Below, in pieces: positions 35,651-47,456 of a stretch of DNA of 64,000 nt (position 1 is the stretch's first letter; each line of letters opens with the position of its first letter). Made by a program: the position numbers and the translations under genes. Source of the DNA: Chamaecyparis obtusa (Eukaryota > Streptophyta > Pinopsida > Cupressales > Cupressaceae); NCBI GenBank assembly GCA_027943335.1, contig BSBK01002161.1, positions 2,270,001-2,334,000 of the forward strand, read 5' to 3'. The notes under the pieces are model-generated. The model was not told where the DNA came from. It worked only from the letters and a program-made list of their open reading frames with translations, and ran no database searches.

Positions 35651-36299
35651 ATCCTCTTTCCTACTAAGGGTAATCTCTCTTTTTCATCATCATTGTTGTA
35701 GTGGACCAATAATTTCATCTCTATATTTTAGTAACACATCCTAGCATACTTGACCAATAATTTTAGTTGTATATGTTCATAACACATTCATTTCTAGATC
35801 AATAGTTGTATTATAGATTTATATATTATGTATTTATCTATTTATGCTAAATATTGTGAATCTTGCATCATTTTATGTATTTATTCCACATTCACATTAA
35901 CTCTAATCAAACACAAACTGAGGAAATAATCATACATAACGTTCAAGTCTTGTTTGGAACTAGAGTTGGATCTTGTTGGATATTTCCTCTAATGAATGAT
36001 ACTGATTTGGATCCTATTTTATATCTCCAGGCTTGGATCCTATTTCCCATTATTTCACCAACAAGGAAGACAAATAACCATAAGAGGGAGAAAGCAACCC
36101 TCTTCTCCTACCCAAAAATTGATCACTATACATGGACTCAACCATAGGTATCTCAACCATCTTATTCATTTTTTAATGAGTATCAATGATGCAAAAAACT
36201 CATAGGCATGGAAAAATCAGTGAGCATCAATATCAGCATAAATCAAATGCATAAATACTCCACATGGTGCTATGATAGTAGCAGGGTAATGAGGTGCTT

Positions 36300-36780
36300 A
36301 AACAGTGAGCTCATAAATAATGCATGATGCCCTAGCTTGTAGTCCATGAGCCATCAAGACATTTCCTCATGAAATGATCATAAACGAGGAGTACCACATA
36401 GTGAATATCAACAGCAAAACAAATAAAGCGAGTTGAAACACTTCACACAATGCCTTGAAGGTAATAGAAATGATGCCCTAGCTCTCAAAGCTTGCGTGTT
36501 ATCAAGCTTTCCAAATGCAAAGATGTAAACAATGTCATTATTAAACAGTGAGCAAATAAACAATGCATGATGCCCTAGCTTGCAGCACATGAGCCATCAA
36601 GACATTTCCTCATGAAATGATCATAAATGGGGAGTACCACATAGTCAATATCAACAACAAAACAAATAAAGAGAGATAAAACACTTCACAAAATGCGTTG
36701 AAGGTAATAGAAACAATGCCCTAGCTCTCAAAGATTGTGGGTCATCAAGCATTCCAAATGCAAAGATGTAAACAATGCCA
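36300..36780. repeat. Tandem duplication of block 3, about 240 bases
   Basis: Two adjacent copies, each beginning with an agtgagc...aataa...atgcatgatgccctagctt phrase (near 36,304 and 36,545) and each ending in a ccaaatgcaaagatgtaaac phrase followed by a short variable tail. Confidence 0.75.
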
Positions 36781-37129
36781 GTATTAACATTCATATTTTT
36801 CCATTAAATCAACAAATGACATCAAAATGAAATTGAGTTTATGAAAAGACAAAGCTTGAATGCCTACCTCAAGTCATGGATGCCATATTCCAAGCTTCCA
36901 AATCAAGCTCGAGCTTCACAAAAAAAGAGCCCTCTTCGCACACGCAGCTTGATCTACCACAGTTAGGGTCCACTTCGTGCATGTAGCTCCATCACAAAAA
37001 ATAGAAATGAGCCTTTCTTTTTATTTTTTTTGTTTATAATCCTGTGGGTGTCAAAATTATGATGACACCATTGCTATTATGATAACATCGGGGGCACTTG
37101 CAAAAAAAACACAAAAATCACACACAAAT

Positions 37130-37180
37130 GGTAGTGCCATCACAAATTGGCATCAAAATTTGAGCCCAAATGTTGTAGTG
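37130..37180 (-). repeat. Candidate CACTA terminus
   Basis: Read on the minus strand the sequence begins CACTACAACATTTGGGCTCA at 37,180. CACTACAA is the hallmark of many plant CACTA ends. The subterminal sequence repeats short words (ggtagtgcca, aattggcatcaaaatttg). The orientation is right for the 5' end of the minus-strand element that carries TNP2, but it lies about 12 kb from TNP2, and the matching 3' end is not in the window. Confidence 0.5.
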
Positions 37181-37389
37181 GGTTTTAACCCAGGAAGCAT
37201 TGTTAGCATAGGAATAGAAGGGAATGGGTTCTAGGTCGGGAGGGGGGAATTATGATTTTGTTTGACAAGAAAATTTGAAACAAGAGTAGAATTGATGAGT
37301 GTGTTAATGATTATGCATATTAGCATCAATCTTTGGAGGTATGAGAGAGAGGGACCTTAGTGATAATATTGGAAAATGTCTTTGGAGAT

Positions 37390-39480
37390 GCAAAGTGGGA
37401 GGTCATTGACAAGATGGGACTAGGATAATTGGCCAGGATCCTAGCTATCTAGACACACACAGGGATAGTGACAACATTGGTAGATTGTTGGAGATCATAG
37501 ACATCAAACTTCGATCTACCAATAGGAAAGATGACCATGATGATGGATGATGTGTACACGATACTATAACTCTCGATTAGGGGGTCATGAGTGGTCCTGA
37601 GAGATATTGGACATGCACCTGTAGTATGGATGTTATTTTGGAGGATAAACATACATGTATGACATAGTACACTAGTACTAGGGGTAGCATGAGAAACAAT
37701 GACTTTGAATAGGTTCATATATATATATACATATGCACTGGTGAGCATATTCTTGACTCTAGATAGGGTAAGTCACTCAATCTCACTTAAGATGACACAA
37801 ATCATAGTGGATGTAATGGGTCGATAGAGGCCGATGACATGGGGGATGCTAGTGCTAGCAGAGCTATATAGGGAGCCTCATATGATTTGCTACCATGGAT
37901 TGAAGAGAACAAGGTTTGTGAAATTTATACAAATATGAGCTTGGGAGCACATATTAATTGCCCAACTAATAAGGACTAGACTAGACATGATGATGAGCTA
38001 GTATTGTATAACTAGTGGGGAGGATTGAAGTATGTGGGTGTGGTAGGCTTGGACCACAAACAAAGGGTGTTTGATTAGATGGACCCTACATGTGTGATAT
38101 AGAGACTTCACAAGGATATTATAGGATAGCCAAAGGATTTAGAGAACATGTCATATATGACTATGCCATCATAAATCACAAATAGGAGGCATTACGTGAT
38201 TGAGTGGTACATGCCCAATAAAGTGATGAGATGGTTTGGGGTGAGACAATATATGCTAGGACCACCACACAAGATTACATAGCCATTGTAGGAGAATAGA
38301 TCTTAGAGGGTGATAGTGGATAGGGATGTGGCATAGAGGGAGTGGAGGGATGTGGAGGTGACTATATGGAACCTTGTAGGTTGAGTGGATGACCTTGGGG
38401 TAATAACTAGGTATGCATGATGGTGGTAGGGATAGGTAACACGTTTGGTCATACCTATGTCAATAGTACACAAGAGATTAGCAGATGCCAAACAAGGATA
38501 TGAAGAAAGATGTAGGGGATGGAGACTATTGTTGATGGCTGATAGGAAAGAGGGAGAGAGTGTAGGTTGAGTTAGTGGTAGTGGAGCTTACCATTAATGA
38601 GGAGGAGGTGGAGGTTGTGGATGTTGATGATCTTGTAGCAAAGCAGAGGCTGATGAGATGATGAATGAGGATAGAGAGGGAGAGAACATGGGTGCGACCC
38701 ATTGTAATGCTACTGTAAATTAGTACATGGATACATAGGGAATAGGAACATATTGATGAGCATGTGGAAAAATAGACCATGAATGTGTAACACTAGTAGA
38801 ATCAGATCAAGGATCTAAATGAGCAGTTGGAAAGTTCCTACAAGTAGGGAGAGATCTCAACATAGGTACCCTTACAAAAGGGAGAATATTTTAGAGTTAG
38901 GTGTAGTATTACAAAGACTCCAAGGTTCATATCAAGGTATGATTATGGAGAGGGACATGTTAGTGGAGGAGTGGGATAGATTGTGGAGGGAGTTAGTGGT
39001 AGCAAGGGAAAAGGGGGATGTGCTTAGGAGAGATATGGTGATAGCTAGAGAGGAGAGGGACACGACAGTGGTAGAGAGGGATAATCTATAGGAAGGTTGA
39101 GGTGCATTAGAGGCCAATTGATAGAGGGGATTTGTGGATGTTAAGAAGATGAGGAGATATGCGGAGGAGTCTTAGAGAGACACAGGTGATGCAAAGAAAG
39201 GAGGTGGGGGTTTTGCTAAGAGGTCTCTAGCAACAAGTTGTATAGATTCAACACCAAATAGATTAGTTGATGGTCCTTACTAGAAAGGCCACATGGTACA
39301 TGGTAGTGTATGAGGCAGCTATGCCTCCAAATAGGAAATAAGTTTACACAATGCTAGAGAGGTCCAATAGGTCAGGTTTGTGGAGTAGTGGGTCTAGCAG
39401 GAGTGGGGGATCATCTTGGAGCAGTGGGAATTCCACTAGAAGTGGAGCATCCTCCCAGAGTAGCATAAATTAAAAAAGGA
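37390..39480 (+). pseudogene. Plant mobile domain (PMD) gene, TE-type, decayed
   Basis: The plus-strand reading from 37,417 gives MGLG-stop-LARILAI, then SNFDLPIGKMTMMMDDVYTI, resembling the start of the PMD (PF10536: FHLP-GEMTITLDDV). A second block near 37,850 reads LVLAELYREPHMICYHGLKR and then KFIQI-stop-AWEH, where the family has Trp. A further readable part (TRLVIPMSIVHKRLADAKQG, about 38,430-38,500) is followed by a helical, probably coiled-coil segment rich in Arg and Glu (38,930-39,090) and a Ser/Gly-rich end (39,360-39,470). Many stops (TAG, TAA, TGA) make it non-functional. PMD proteins occur as host genes (MAIN/MAIL) and in transposons; the decay and context suggest a transposon copy. 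Confidence 0.62.
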
Positions 39481-39745
39481 GTATATCCTCTCATAAAAAA
39501 ACATGATAGGTCATAGGTCCACCATAGGTACCTACAAGTTTGAGTTTGGGGCCACCTAGATAGGGATTGATAATAGGGGAAGGGAATATGGTAAGAGTAC
39601 CAATATGGGACAAAGAAAAGTTAGTACTATCGGGGATGAGATAATAGGTGTAGGAGGTATGGTATAGGAGGAGACATCATAGGAGGGATGAAAAAATTCA
39701 AGAGAAGAGATGGTACATGATCAAAGCACAACATAGGTACATATA

Positions 39746-40903
<1,158 letters not shown>

Positions 40904-40908
40904 ATGTA

Positions 40909-41445
40909 CACACAAAGGTGGTGTTTAGAGGAGCTCCTAAGGGGAGCTCGATGGAGTCCTATTTTGAGAAACTTTTTGAGCTAAGATATATGCAGATGAT
41001 GATTAGGCACATGATTTATTATATATCCATGATTCTTTTGACTTGATGGACATTGTATATTTTAGATCATTTTGTACATTGATATATATGATGGAATTTT
41101 GATGGTGGCCTATTAATGAGTGTGATGGTTATGTGATTATCATGGGTTCTTATATGCACGAGTATGATGTGGACATGTTGAAACTTTGTAGTGCAAGATG
41201 CGATGCTTTATGACTATGCTTATGTGATTATGCTTATATGTATGGATATATGATTATGAATGATACATGGTTACATATGACTGAAGTGTGTGATGCAGGA
41301 TGGATGGTGATAGTCATGTGAGTTGTCTCTATATATGGTACTAACAATGTGTGATGCAAGATGTGATTGACATGATTAGATCCACCTAAGTGATTACAGA
41401 TGTATTATTATGTATGAGTTATATTAGGGGGATTATGCAATAATG
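40909..41445. other. Flank between solo LTR and MULE, no gene seen
   Basis: This could continue the PMD-related DNA interrupted by the solo LTR; a short open stretch (40,831-41,046) crosses the LTR edge and is not credible as a gene. The rest has TGTG/ATG-rich, low-complexity character. Confidence 0.45.
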
Positions 41446-41472
41446 TGAATTAAGGTTTGTAGAGCATAATAA

Positions 41473-41600
41473 CCCAACCAAAATAACCTTGGACATAATA
41501 GCTTGGTCACAATAGCCCAAGGATAGACTAAACCAAGGTCATAATAACCCAAGACAAAATAACTCGTGGTCAAAATAACCCATTGACAAAATATCCTTGT
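41473..41600. repeat. Left terminal array, AATAACCC units
   Basis: About nine degenerate units such as ATAATAACCCAACCA, AAATAACCTTGGAC and AAAATAACCCATTGAC. Inverse in sense to the array at 43,965-44,060. Confidence 0.8.
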
Positions 41601-41654
41601 AAGAATATAAAGAAAGGAAAAAAATATAAATTACATGCATGTTGCTAAAAAACT

Positions 41655-42990
41655 TTATTATTCAAATTTGTAATTAAGTGTGAAATTAAGAGTGATGCCT
41701 CTTATATAATTTAAATTGTTATGGTTGTCATAACCATCAACAAGTCTTTTTAGTCTTTCTTTGAGTTCATAGTATTTTTTACTACTTGGTTGCCCAGTGT
41801 ATCCAACCATATATTTCTCTATTTTATTCTCTTAGAGACCTTGTTCTTTTTTCACTTCTTTGATGAATTTCTAGACTAAGCTATGTGATTCTTGAAGCAA
41901 TTCACTAAATCTTTTGTGCCACCACTCAATAGTATTATTGGTTTTGGGAAGATCATCTTGAATAGCTGAATAGAAATTCCATATTGCGATTGGAAACTTG
42001 GGAAATGGTTTGTTGCCTTTTCTAGTTAGTCTTCCAATCCACATGTCTTAAAAATAATCAATTATGGGTTGCAGAGTCTCCTCATGTTCTGTATAATTAG
42101 GAGATTATAGAAGTGTTTCAAATGCATCAATTACATCTATTTGAGGAACAAAAGATAATGCAACAAGTTTATTGATCTCAAATACAGATACTTCATCAAC
42201 ATTGTAATGTGTTTATAAACCTTCTTGAACTTTCCTCCACAAGCATTGAGAGAAATGGAAAAAACATCTCCGAATAGTGAGATTTATAATTTTTTTAGAA
42301 ATAGCTCCCATGAAACCTAATTCAAAATCAATAAGTATATTTTTTGGATTTAGATTAGATTGAAGTTGTTTTAAATTTTCAAGTACTTGTGTATAAGTGG
42401 TTCTTGTTTTATTGGTCATAAGAATATAAATGAGTGGAAATACTACATCAATTTTCAAGCCATGAATTGTGTACACTTGTTGAAAAATACTTGGCACTAT
42501 TTCAAATGTACCATCACTAAACCAATTTTTAGATTCCTTCAATAATTGAAAATATTTTGTGTGGTGGTGAATATTAAAAATAAATTCTCACCATTAATGT
42601 CATGAAAAAGAAACTTTCCCCTTCTATTGGTAATTGTATATTCAACTGGTAAGATAAGATATGTCGATGTTTGAGGATTTGGTGGTGGTGCTTCAAATAT
42701 TAATCTTTTTCTTTGAATTGTTTTGGATAATGCATTGGTTGATTGTATTGCTCCTGCTACGAGTAATGCAATATTAAAACATGAAGCAACAATGATATTT
42801 CTTGTAGAATCTTGAGTTGAGGACACCATGTCTTTAATTTCATTCAGTTTGTGTTAGACAATGATCATCTTATGTTTTGAAGCATGATTATGTTTTGTAC
42901 TACTAATCACATCACCATATTCTATGTGTGTCATAGTATAGCACCAACATGAACATTTATTTGTAAAATATTCCGCATAATGCCAGATCA
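41655..42990 (-). pseudogene. FLYWCH/MULE-type transposase
   Basis: Minus-strand reading. The N-terminal part has a C-x-C-W-C cluster and ends in ISSTKHNHASKHK, resembling the end of a FLYWCH zinc finger. Then come LNEIKDMVSSTQDSTRNIIV, PPNPQTSTYLILPVEYTIT and FLFHDINGENLFLIFTTTQN. The MULE catalytic core (PF10551) follows: KNWFSDGTFEIVPSIFQQVY, TIHG, FPLIYILMTNKTRTTY and ILIDFELGFMGAI, with the first Asp in SDGTF and the second in DFE, then RRCFFHFSQCLWRKVQ. The C-terminal part continues with DMWIGRLTRKG, FPIAIWNFYS and LPKTNNTIEWWHKRF. A frameshift lies near 42,540, and stops at 42,213 and further left break it. This architecture is best known from animal MULEs; the usual plant MuDR and FAR1 transposases have different N-terminal domains and a SWIM finger. 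Confidence 0.75.
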
Positions 42991-43964
42991 TTTTATTGAT
43001 GCATTGTCAATAAAACAAAAAATGTGTAAGTGTTTAAAATAAGTAATTTCTTATTTTTTGACTTGTTAAAAATTGAAGAGGCATTGTATATATTAAAGAT
43101 GATGAAGAATGTGTTGCTTCCTTAAAAGCATTTTTATTTTTCTATACTCATTTAGAAAACCCTAGAAAAATTTAAAATAATGTTCAAAAAATTATATTAC
43201 TAAATATATTCTTTTATGAATTTGGAGTTCTCCTCTTCTTATCACTCTACACACTCTTACTTCTTCTCACCTTCTTCCTATCTTTACTTCTCTTAATTAT
43301 ACCACTTTATATATCTTCTTAATGCCTCCTCATAATGTCTTTTCACTTATATCTTTTTAGAATAACACCTAATTAGCTTTTTCCCACGAAATTGTTTTTA
43401 TTTTTAAAATTATTTACCATTTTATAGGTTATTTAAGCATATTAAAGGTATTTTAAGGCTATTTTAGGGGTATATAATGGATATATAGTCTAAAAATGAC
43501 CTAAATAGCCTATATGGTGCCTCACAATCCCTTTTTTTTTTTTTTCTTTTATCTTAAAGATTAATGTTACTTAATCTTCTGTCATGCTTTTTTATGTTCC
43601 TTGTAATCATATTTATAATTCAGTTTAATAAATAGATTTTGTGACTATTTATGGTCATTTGGGCACACAAAGAGATAGCAATGCAAATTGCAGCAAAAAT
43701 TTGGCATAAGAATTAGGAAAATATCCACACTTCAAATATTGGGGATGCAATCATTCCCAACAATCCCTTCTAGATAGAACTATATGCATGATATGCATGA
43801 TGACTTTTAATATTGTTTCAATTTTGTAGTTTCCATGTCCTCCATTTAAAATGTTCTCTCAACTTGGTTTAATTCCTTCTACATGATCTAAATTCTAATG
43901 TTCTATCTGATTTTATGTCATTTCTAGTTTACTAGCTTGATCTAAAATGACCACATGTTATTCT
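42991..43964. other. Non-coding 5' part of the MULE
   Basis: AT-rich sequence between the transposase start and the right terminal array, including a T run at 43,532-43,550. No gene is seen. Confidence 0.55.
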
Positions 43965-44060
43965 GTCCACGGGTTATTCTATCCATGGGTTATTTTTTCC
44001 TTGGGTTATTATAATAGGGTTATTATGTAAAGGGTTAGTTCATCTAGGTTATTTTGTCTG
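43965..44060. repeat. Right terminal array, GGGTTATT units
   Basis: About seven degenerate units such as CACGGGTTATTCTATC, CATGGGTTATTTTTT and ATAGGGTTATTATGTA. Together with the left array it would let the single strand fold into a long irregular stem. Confidence 0.8.
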
Positions 44061-44218
44061 AATACATGAATTAATAATTTATTATGTAATGTATGATGTG
44101 ACAAATGGCATATGCATGTAATTAATTATGGTTCCTAATGCTAAATGGAAAGATTGTTGTTAAGATGATAAAAATATAAATGGATAAGAATGCAATGCAC
44201 TTAAATGAACTATGAACC

Positions 44219-44371
44219 TATAAATAAACCTAATGCAAGTGATATGTACCAGATGACAGGGCACTAAATCCAATTTGATATACACATAGGGGATGCTATA
44301 AATAAACCTAATGCAAGTGATATGTACCAGATGGTTGGGCACTGAATCCAATTGGATATTTAAATAGGGGA
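44219..44371. repeat. Tandem duplication, about 78 bases
   Basis: Two adjacent copies each starting TATAAATAAACCTAATGCAA (44,219 and 44,297), with a few substitutions and a slightly different end. Confidence 0.85.
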
Positions 44372-46539
44372 GGCCTATTAATGGCTTGCGTGTGAAAATA
44401 TTATTCCCAATCAACATTAATGTTAAGGTCTAGCTTAATCTCTCCTAGTATGGGAAATGCAAACAAGAAGTGCATGGAATGAAAATGATAATGCAAATAC
44501 AAATGAATAAATCCTAATGCAAATGTAAATGAACCTAAATGACCTAAGATGCAAAAAACTCAATGGGTTTCTCGCAAGAAAACTTCATCTAAGGGATAGA
44601 GAAAGACTTAGGACACATGTGCACACCCCTAACCATAAAGATTACAAAGGAATTGATAGAGGATAGGAAATGTGTATACCCTAATCATAGAGAGTAGGAA
44701 GGAACAAACATAGGATAGGTGATGGAAGGGGGGTGATGGGGGAGGGATTGATGGGAACAACTTTGAGCTAGAGAACCCTAAAAGGAGTTTTCATGTAGTA
44801 AGCACTTATTTCGATTTAGCACTAACATGGACCTGCCAATTTATGAGTAACAAGGTTTATGCCATAGATGGTGCATGGATTGACACAAAAATTTAAAAAA
44901 TGGTTAGTATAGCATCCTACAAATCCGCATAGGACAATACCATAATGATTGTCTCAAATATATTTTTCCAAAGGGTGAAAAATGGACAAGACTAATTTGG
45001 TTTAATTTGAGGAAGGATACATCCTACAAACATCGATGATTGGATGAAATATTAAATAGCCCTTATGAAAAAAGGCATCTAGGATAACTAGGATGACAAA
45101 GATGCTCAAAGATAATTGTTGAAGCACTAGTTGAATAGGGACAAAGGCCTTGGTGATACAAAAATGTCATGACACCAAAGATTGAACCAAAAGAAACAGT
45201 ATGTACAAATGATCCTAGGTGGAGATGCGATTTGTAAGAATCTACAAAAAAGGATTTGACAATATACAAAACCAATATATACAGAGCTTAGGAATTGGGA
45301 TAGTATAACAACAACACAATGCACATGCGATGGAGGAATGCCCAAGAAATAGGGATGAATGAAGGGGAGACAAGATGAATGCAATTGGGATGGACATTAT
45401 TCAGATATTCTATGGTTCAAACTTTAATTATGTGTTACTCATATGAATTAAATCTACTAACTTTTATAATCATGACAATGGCAATAATTTGACCTTTCAT
45501 TTTGTCAGTCTTTGTAAACCAATTTGAATGCATGTGATATGTTAAGGCCTACCTCAAAAATGGGTGAAGAGATGTAATGCAATTGGGACATAGGTGGATG
45601 TATATTGGGGTGGATACATATGAGAGACAATGCTAATGGAAGCTTGAGATAATGAAAGTGAAACAAGGACTTGAAGGATAATTACAAGGCCCTTTACCAA
45701 TAATACACATTTCTAGGTTTTCACCACATGTACTTATCCAAGGCCACACATGAAATGCACATGTAATTAAAATTTTGATCTTAGACACATATTACAATAT
45801 TTCGATCATTTCATGGGAGCACCTACCAAACTTTGGAAGGTAATGAACTCTCTTATGTATCACTTATACATATATTTCCATTCCCATCCTCACTAAGAAC
45901 ATGATATAATTTAAATCATTCAGCTATCATTTAGACTAAAAAAGTAAAATACCTGATTCAACTTCATAAGTTTTTAGATTAAAATTATAAGAGTCAAAGA
46001 TTAAGACAAGATGAATTACTCACTTGACATAGAACCTTCCATATAATCAAAGATCAAAATAACACTAGAAATGCTTAAAAACATAGGCTAATATAAAGTA
46101 ATTTGAACTGAACTAGATATTAAAGTTTGAGCAGTAATCAAATCTTAACATAAATACTGGAATAACATAGTTTTCTTGCATAAAATTCAAAATCCCTTTC
46201 TAGATAATCTCCTTTCCTATCTATAAGACTATCCTACTACAGATAACCTTCTCCCACTTCACCAAAAACTCAATTTTCTGACACCTCATGGAATAGATCC
46301 TCACAAAATAGTTACAACCATTTGGATGCATGGAAATTTGTCATGATTGATTTTCGAGCATGTGTGGAAGAGTGACTTCATCCTTAATGTTGATGCCATA
46401 ATTACAACCTTTTCCACTTTTATCCTAATGTTCTTCATTCACAAAATATTCTTTAGGACACATGTCAGATGGGTAGGTTTTATCATAAGATTTCTCCCCT
46501 CCTTCACATAAAAACATTAGAAAGCGTAACACCTGACAT
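44372..46539. other. Gene-free stretch
   Basis: Only short frames without motifs; TAAATG- and ATGCAAAT-rich sequence at 44.45-44.55 kb. I see no recognisable element or RNA gene. Confidence 0.5.
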
Positions 46540-47456
46540 TATTATATGTCAACTTTCTAATTTGGATGGATATTGTCATTAAACTGTTTGAAATTAGAAG
46601 ATGAAGTAAATTAGAGTCTTTTAGGATTTTCTATCTAGATTCTAAATATATTTTTTATTTTTATTTCTCCGACAAAAACTGGTATGTTGCTAAAAATGTC
46701 ATTTTCAAAGAGTTACATTGTTTTCATAGAGCATAATTTTTTTTAAAAATAGATATCATTGTGCTTCTTTCAAATTTAGTTTTGTAACATCCATACGAAG
46801 GGCATGCAATTGGTTTGACAACATTATCATTATTATTACATATTTTATTAACATTTGAAGTTGACTAAATTGTAATTTTGACATACATTGACAGCATAGC
46901 TAATAACTTGTCGTGTATTTGTCCAATTTTATTTTTATTTTTATTTATAGAAAGAGAACTTCAATACCTAGGGTATAGATATTTTTTAGAATTTTTTTTT
47001 CTCTCATTCACTATGTTTCCATAAGAGTCAAACATAGAGGTAGACATATGGTGAAATATCTATGTTTAGTAAAACTAAAAATACAAAGTCATAATAAAAT
47101 TTATATATATTAACATTATAATCATTGGAAAGATTTTTCTTAGTAGTACCCTACTACATAGATAGGTTTGTCAAATGGATTCATTTGATCTGCCAAAAGA
47201 TAAAGTCGAAGTGATTTTTTGTCAGCATTTTAATAGGTGCGAAGGAGACTCCATTGTAGGTATGAATGAGGAGTATAGATGTTATATGAATGTTTTTTTT
47301 ATCTAAGAGGCTTTGAGCTAACCATTTCTGATTAATTCCTTCAAATGGAACCTCTCAAGGCTTAAATCATCATATTTTATTAAAAAATTGTTATTTCAGC
47401 AAAAATCAACATGTCTAAAAAAGTGTAACCCACTATTGTGGGGTCACCCTTGTTCA
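46540..47456. repeat. Degenerate copy of a terminal-inverted-repeat element
   Basis: Matches much of 49,010-49,900 in the same orientation (for example tcagcattttaataggtg and ttcaaatggaacctctcaag). Its right end, AAAAAGTGTAACCCACTATT followed by GTGGGGTCACCC, corresponds to the right terminal repeat of the better copy. The left terminal repeat is degraded or replaced. Non-coding, so non-autonomous. Confidence 0.65.

Larger units (their letters stand above)
25527..36900. repeat. Mosaic of direct and inverted repeat blocks
   Basis: Three blocks recur. Block 1 starts acataagtggatgaacata and includes gttagatccaaaggatctaa; it is at 25.74, 27.24 and 34.13 kb. Block 2 starts ctatcaaaatagaatgg and includes aatgccaagctcac; it is at 27.72, 31.94 and 34.61 kb forward and at 26.58-26.80 kb inverted. 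Block 3 includes ccctagcttgca and ccaaatgcaaagatgtaaac; it is at 32.23 and 36.19 kb forward and at 26.03-26.50 kb inverted. A palindromic word with ATAAAATTTCA arms marks several joints. No recognised protein domain is encoded. It may be an expanded subterminal region of the CACTA element or an independent element; I cannot decide. Confidence 0.7.
41454..44066 (-). mobile_element. Mutator-like element with repeat-array termini
   Basis: A transposase gene on the minus strand is bounded by inverted terminal regions, each built from about 7 to 9 degenerate tandem units of 14-16 bases. On the left they read as AAAATAACCCAAGGTC-like words, on the right as the inverse GGGTTATT-like words. An eight-base word TGAATTAA at 41,446-41,453 and 44,067-44,074 may be the target duplication; Mutator-like elements make 8-9 base duplications. 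The transposase is of the MULE domain type with a preceding FLYWCH-like finger. The element is short (about 2.6 kb) and carries stops, so it is an inactive relic. Confidence 0.72.

Noticed and set aside
43965..44060. GGGTTATT array as an interstitial telomere
   Set aside because: The unit is 14-16 bases, not the seven-base plant TTTAGGG, and it has an inverted partner at the other end of the MULE.
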